From contig CAIUDH010000054.1 of assembly GCA_903897855.1 (NCBI GenBank), positions 1 through 54,064 of the forward strand: DNA of 54,064 nt. The letters run 5' to 3'. Each line of letters starts with the position of its first letter. The stretch's first letter is position 1. Source of the DNA: an uncultured Bacteroidota bacterium. Its GTDB lineage: Bacteria; Bacteroidota; Bacteroidia; UKL13-3. The translations under genes and the position numbers were made by a program. Shown here piece by piece: positions 51,146 to 54,064 of the stretch. The notes under the pieces are model-generated. The model was not told the origin of the DNA. It ran no database searches and was given only the letters and a program-made list of their open reading frames with translations.

Positions 51146-51953
51146 TCACTCTATGGTAAAATTCTTCGTAAATATCGATTAAGTTTTCTGCTTCACCTTG
51201 AGGAGATTCTAGGACTAGCTTCTTCTTCTGGGTGTCAATAAATTTATCTACTTTAGTATTAATATTGTCGGAGGCGCGAATAATGGCATCTGAGTGTGCA
51301 ATACCACCCATATACATACTTGCACATTCGCCATTCTCGTAAGGGGCTGTATGCTCTTGTTTTACGTGTTGTAAAGAGGCTTTCCGGATGAATTCTTTAC
51401 CCAGTGAGCTACTGTATTGGTTCTCAAATACGGAGTAAACCACCTTCGATTTACGAAAAATGGGGTCGTCTTTGTACGTCGACTTAAGATACATAGGAAT
51501 TAAACTGGTCATCCATCCTTGGCAGTGAATTAAGTCGGGGGGCCAGCCTAATTTCTTACAAGTTTCGAGTACTCCTTTGCAGAAAAAGATGGTTCTTTCA
51601 TCATTATCTTTGAAAAACTTGTCGTTTTCATCGTTAAAAATGAATTTGCGATGAAAATAATCTTCGTTATCCAGAAAATAGACTTGCAATTTGGCTTGCG
51701 GTAAGGAGGCTACTTTAATAGTCAATGGATAATCAGTGTCATCAATATTGATATTGATTCCCGACAAACGAACTACTTCATGCAACTTGTTTCTACGCTC
51801 ATTAATAACACCGAAACGTGGTATAAACACCCTAATTTCGGTGTTTCTTTCCTGGATGTGTTTAGGGAGGCGTAGTGCTAAGTTTGCAATACCTGAAGTC
51901 TCTAAGAAAGGGCTCATTTCTGAGGAAACGAACATAATTCTTTTCTTCTGCAT
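51132..51953 (-). CDS. GlgA-like protein, N-terminal half only
   Basis: A 273-residue protein similar to the N-terminal (GT5) half of glycogen/starch synthase. MFVSSEMSPFLETSGIANLALRLPK is the first strand-loop-helix (residues 7-31). Later conserved segments are RVFIPRFG and PDLIHCQGWMTSLIPMYLK. The sequence ends at about 270 residues with no GT-B C-terminal domain, and the ADP-glucose-binding KTGGL motif reads ETSGI, so the key lysine is missing. It is not truncated by frameshift: it overlaps the next gene by 14 nt in good order. Such short versions are usual in Bacteroidota, by recall. Catalysis as a glycogen synthase is unlikely; a structural or regulatory role is possible. Confidence 0.78.
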   Translation of the reverse strand: MQKKRIMFVSSEMSPFLETSGIANLALRLPKHIQERNTEIRVFIPRFGVINERRNKLHEVVRLSGININIDDTDYPLTIKVASLPQAKLQVYFLDNEDYFHRKFIFNDENDKFFKDNDERTIFFCKGVLETCKKLGWPPDLIHCQGWMTSLIPMYLKSTYKDDPIFRKSKVVYSVFENQYSSSLGKEFIRKASLQHVKQEHTAPYENGECASMYMGGIAHSDAIIRASDNINTKVDKFIDTQKKKLVLESPQGEAENLIDIYEEFYHRVIDGK

Positions 51954-52089
51954 ATTGAAATTGGTTTAATTTATTTTATGGAACTCTTCAGCAAATTTAA
52001 GCATAAATAGCCATAAAACACTTTGCTGTCAAGGATTGGTGCAAAATAAAGATTTGTTTTTTTGGGTTTTTTTTTGTAATGATAGGTAT

Positions 52090-52713
52090 TTAGAGCATCA
52101 GGTGTTTTATTTCGCCCTTGCCTTCCCGAACCAAATAAGGGAGTTCTTCGGTACAATCAATGATGGTAGATGGCTGATTATTACCATATCCATCACTTAT
52201 CATGCAGTCGACCTGTTTTTCGTAGGAGCCGAAAATTTCATAGGGGTCGGTAATATAATCTTCGATTTCGTTATTGCTATGAATTGACTTTGAAACAATG
52301 GGGTTTCCCAATTCTTGAATGAGCATCCGGGCAATATTATTGTTTGGAACCCGAATGCCGACCGTTTTTTTCTTGTTATGGAATATTTTGGTGACGTTGG
52401 CATTGGCCTTTAAGATGAAAGTATAGGGGCCCGGTAAGGTTTGTTTCATCATCTTAAATACGGGGGTGTCGAAAGGGGTGGTATAGTCGGAAATGTTTTT
52501 TAAATCGTAGCAAATAAGGGCCAAATTGGTTTGTTCGGGTTTCGATTTAAAGAGCTTGCATAAGCGCTCAATGGCCTTGTAATTCATCAGGTCGCATCCG
52601 ATGGCATAAATGGTGTCGGTAGGGAAAATAATGATACCACCCTCTTTTAAGAAGTTTACGGCCTGTTTTATGTACAAACTGTTTGGGTTGCGCTCGTTTA
52701 CCTCCAGAAACAT
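52090..52713 (-). CDS. Sua5/YrdC-family L-threonylcarbamoyladenylate synthase
   Basis: A 207-residue YrdC-fold enzyme that makes threonylcarbamoyl-AMP for the t6A37 modification of ANN-decoding tRNAs. It has the N-terminal LKEGGIIIFPTDTIYAIGCD, with the family's PTDT(V/I)Y motif, then LPGPYTFILKA and TVGIRVPNN. It lacks the C-terminal Sua5 domain, so it is of the short YrdC/TsaC type. The ATG at 52713 is chosen: a GTG at 52719 overlaps the -7 box TATTTTTG (52719-52726). The mRNA leader would be a few nucleotides at most. Confidence 0.9.
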   Translation of the reverse strand: MFLEVNERNPNSLYIKQAVNFLKEGGIIIFPTDTIYAIGCDLMNYKAIERLCKLFKSKPEQTNLALICYDLKNISDYTTPFDTPVFKMMKQTLPGPYTFILKANANVTKIFHNKKKTVGIRVPNNNIARMLIQELGNPIVSKSIHSNNEIEDYITDPYEIFGSYEKQVDCMISDGYGNNQPSTIIDCTEELPYLVREGKGEIKHLML

Positions 52714-52718
52714 TTGCA

Positions 52719-52726
52719 CAAAAATA
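52719..52726 (-). promoter_or_regulatory. -7 promoter element of the Sua5-family gene
   Basis: Minus-strand TATTTTTG ends 5 nt before the ATG at 52713. It indicates an almost leaderless mRNA. Confidence 0.45.
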
Positions 52727-52779
52727 CAGATTATAAAATAGAGTGGCAGGTGCCCAGTGAATTTGGCAGAGGATTCCGA

Positions 52780-53526
52780 CTAGTTGGTAGCGATTTGATT
52801 TTGAACTTTCAACAGGTCTTCCGGACTATCCACCGAAATATTTTCGAAAGTAGTGAGTGCCGTTTGAATTTCAAATCCAAATTCCAGCCATCGCAGCTGT
52901 TCGAGGCATTCGGCTTTTTCCAGCCATGAAACAGGTAATGCTGTTAGTTTTTGCAAGGTGTCGGGCGTAAAGCCATACATGCCCACATGGACAAAGAATT
53001 TTTTATCTTCAGCAGGAGGGGTGTCTCTGTAAAAGGGGATGGTGTGTCGCGAAAAATAAATTGCTTTGAGTTGGTGGTTCACGATACATTTCACCGTATT
53101 TGAGGATTCGAGAGCAACCGAATATTTGGCAGGGCGTATTAAAGTCGCAATTTTTGTACCCTCGATTTTGAAGCAATTAATGAGTTGTAATATCTGCTCA
53201 GGATGAATCAAGGGCTCGTCGCCTTGTACATTAATCACGACATCATAGGTGTTTTTCGAGGCGTTAACGGCTTCTGCCACCCTGTCGGTACCACTTTCAT
53301 GAGAGCGCGATGTCATCTGCACCTTACCAAACTCTTTCACATGATTGAAAATTCGCTCATCATCGGTGGCAACGATAACATCAATTGAGTTTTGTGTGAG
53401 AGTTTGTACTTTACAACACTGCTCGTAAACCCGTTGAATCATCGTTTTCCCATGAATCATAGCCAATGGCTTCCCTTCAAAACGTGAACTCCCATAACGA
53501 GCTGGAATAGCAAGCAAAACTTTCAT
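52780..53526 (-). CDS. kdsB: CMP-Kdo synthetase (3-deoxy-manno-octulosonate cytidylyltransferase)
   Basis: KdsB activates Kdo with CTP for the inner core of lipopolysaccharide. The 248-residue protein has the N-terminal IPARYGSSRFEGKPLAMI. VIVATDDERI, MTSRSHESGTDRVAEA and VINVQGDEPLIHPEQI follow, then the C-terminal LEQLRWLEFG. All are standard. It confirms a Gram-negative outer membrane. The start ATG at 53526 lies 3 nt after a -7 box. No other Kdo gene is adjacent. Confidence 0.97.
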   Translation of the reverse strand: MKVLLAIPARYGSSRFEGKPLAMIHGKTMIQRVYEQCCKVQTLTQNSIDVIVATDDERIFNHVKEFGKVQMTSRSHESGTDRVAEAVNASKNTYDVVINVQGDEPLIHPEQILQLINCFKIEGTKIATLIRPAKYSVALESSNTVKCIVNHQLKAIYFSRHTIPFYRDTPPAEDKKFFVHVGMYGFTPDTLQKLTALPVSWLEKAECLEQLRWLEFGFEIQTALTTFENISVDSPEDLLKVQNQIATN

Positions 53527-53529
53527 CCT

Positions 53530-53538
53530 GCAAAAGTA
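53530..53538 (-). promoter_or_regulatory. -7 promoter element of kdsB
   Basis: Minus-strand TACTTTTGC is separated from the kdsB ATG by only 3 nt, suggesting a leaderless mRNA. No TTG lies 18 nt upstream. Confidence 0.5.
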
Positions 53539-53778
53539 GAGGATTAATCAATAATAGAGAATTTATCTTAACGGTTAGTATTTTGCCCGACTCTATTAAA
53601 GCCTTAGAGAGGTCAAGGCACATAGCACCAAGGTTAAAAAATTCGGTTTGTTTCTAATAATTATGTTGAATTGTAATTTATGCATCTGAACAATATCTTC
53701 ATCTACAAATTTAACAAAACAACAACCATTGGCCCAATTGGAAACGTCCAACAAAAGTTCAGCAACTAAAAACCAACA

Positions 53779-54064
53779 CTACTGCTTCACAAACTTCAGT
53801 GTTGTTGTGCCAATGGTAATAAAGTAAAGCCCTGGATGGTACTTTTGTACATCTACCATTGTTTTATTTTCCTGCACTACACCTTCCTGTAATAAGATAC
53901 CTTGAATAGTATAAATTGAATAGGTTGAATAGATGGGTAACTGAGAATTAACTAGAGTCAATTGATTGTTTGCGGGGTTAGGGTAAAGGTTAAAGTTCGG
54001 GCTTTTTATTTTGGATGAATTAATCCCAACAAAACTAGTTCCACCCCCGTTTTCTGTTCGTAGA
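53779..54064 (-). CDS. T9SS-secreted protein, C-terminal part (cut by window edge)
   Basis: The minus-strand frame enters from the right edge and ends at 53779, giving the last 94 or so residues of a protein. The sorting domain is clear: NFNLYPNPANNQLTLVN, a middle YTIQGILLQEGVVQEN strand pair, and the end HPGLYFITIGTTTLKFVKQ. Upstream sequence GGGTSFVGINSSK looks like a linker. The start and the functional domain lie outside the window. It is the third T9SS cargo gene seen here. Confidence 0.85.
   Translation of the reverse strand, partial: LRTENGGGTSFVGINSSKIKSPNFNLYPNPANNQLTLVNSQLPIYSTYSIYTIQGILLQEGVVQENKTMVDVQKYHPGLYFITIGTTTLKFVKQ

Noticed and set aside
51132-51953. Frameshifted full-length glgA
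   Set aside because: The downstream sequence encodes the intact DUF4270 gene in another frame; no remnant of the C-terminal lobe was seen.
53600-53640. Sequence reading ...AACCTTGGTGCTATGTGCCTTGACCTC on the minus strand, similar to dispersed repeats in some Bacteroidota
   Set aside because: Only one copy was noticed in this window, so repeat status cannot be supported.

Overview
The window looks like a chromosomal segment of a Bacteroidota bacterium, probably of the Chitinophagales/Sphingobacteriales kind. Several signs agree. Three proteins end in type IX secretion (T9SS) sorting domains. Families largely confined to this phylum are present (DUF4270, DUF5606, an IPExxxVDY-type protein). The arginine operon uses an N-acyl-ornithine carbamoyltransferase. 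Many genes have the phylum's vegetative promoter, TAnnTT(T/C)GC at -7, and in the clearest cases a TTG lies exactly 18 nt upstream. Almost everything is chromosomal housekeeping. No transposase, integrase, phage gene or CRISPR array was seen.

Layout. 1-10.1 kb: yidC (cut by the left edge), a CoA-binding protein, a large tandem AAA+ ATPase with a duplicated N-terminal domain, rlmI with an upstream partner, a DUF3108 protein, and an ABC exporter/PHP-phosphatase pair. 10.3-19.1 kb: a small secreted protein, the purM-hflX unit, rplU-rpmA with promoter and terminator, thyA, a 2-oxoglutarate oxygenase, menB and a lipoprotein. 19.3-21.6 kb: aconitase. 22.0-30.1 kb: an eight-gene arginine operon (GNAT-argG-argC-argD-argF'-argB-argE-argH) with overlapping or nearly touching genes, facing an Lrp/AsnC regulator. 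30.6-32.7 kb: a small XRE regulator with an operator-like inverted repeat, a T9SS cargo protein and tRNA-Arg(UCU). 32.7-40.6 kb: CBS protein, dprA, TonB-dependent receptor with mtgA, an ACMSD-like decarboxylase, a second T9SS protein, and mnmH/selU. 40.7-46.9 kb: guaA, a periplasmic-binding-fold protein, an RsmB/NOP-type RNA methyltransferase, an aldo/keto reductase, a Spy-like periplasmic protein and frr. 47.0-54.1 kb: DUF5606, an RmlD-like reductase, the operon of a shortened glycogen-synthase-like protein with DUF4270 and DAHP synthase, a Sua5 protein, kdsB, and a third T9SS protein cut by the right edge.

How the genes work together. The arginine operon encodes almost the whole route from glutamate to arginine through acylated intermediates: acylation (GNAT), kinase (argB), reductase (argC), aminotransferase (argD), acyl-ornithine transcarbamylase (argF'), deacylase (argE), then argG and argH. 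Two palindromes precede it. The rest is envelope biogenesis (yidC, mtgA, kdsB, T9SS cargo, TonB receptor), translation and RNA modification (rlmI, L21/L27, frr, hflX, mnmH, Sua5, RsmB-like), and nucleotide and cofactor synthesis (purM, guaA, thyA, menB).

What merits a second look. No clear multi-gene undescribed system is visible. The best leads are: (a) the doubly duplicated AAA+ protein; (b) promoters placed 3-9 nt before the start codon at several genes, implying leaderless mRNAs and correcting several starts; (c) an orphan plus-strand terminator preceded by a sigma54-like site, a possible small RNA; (d) a valine at the specificity position of the acyl-ornithine transcarbamylase; (e) a half-length GlgA-like protein lacking the KTGGL motif, in an operon with DUF4270 and DAHP synthase; and (f) operator-like palindromes upstream of the arg operon, the Lrp gene and the XRE gene.
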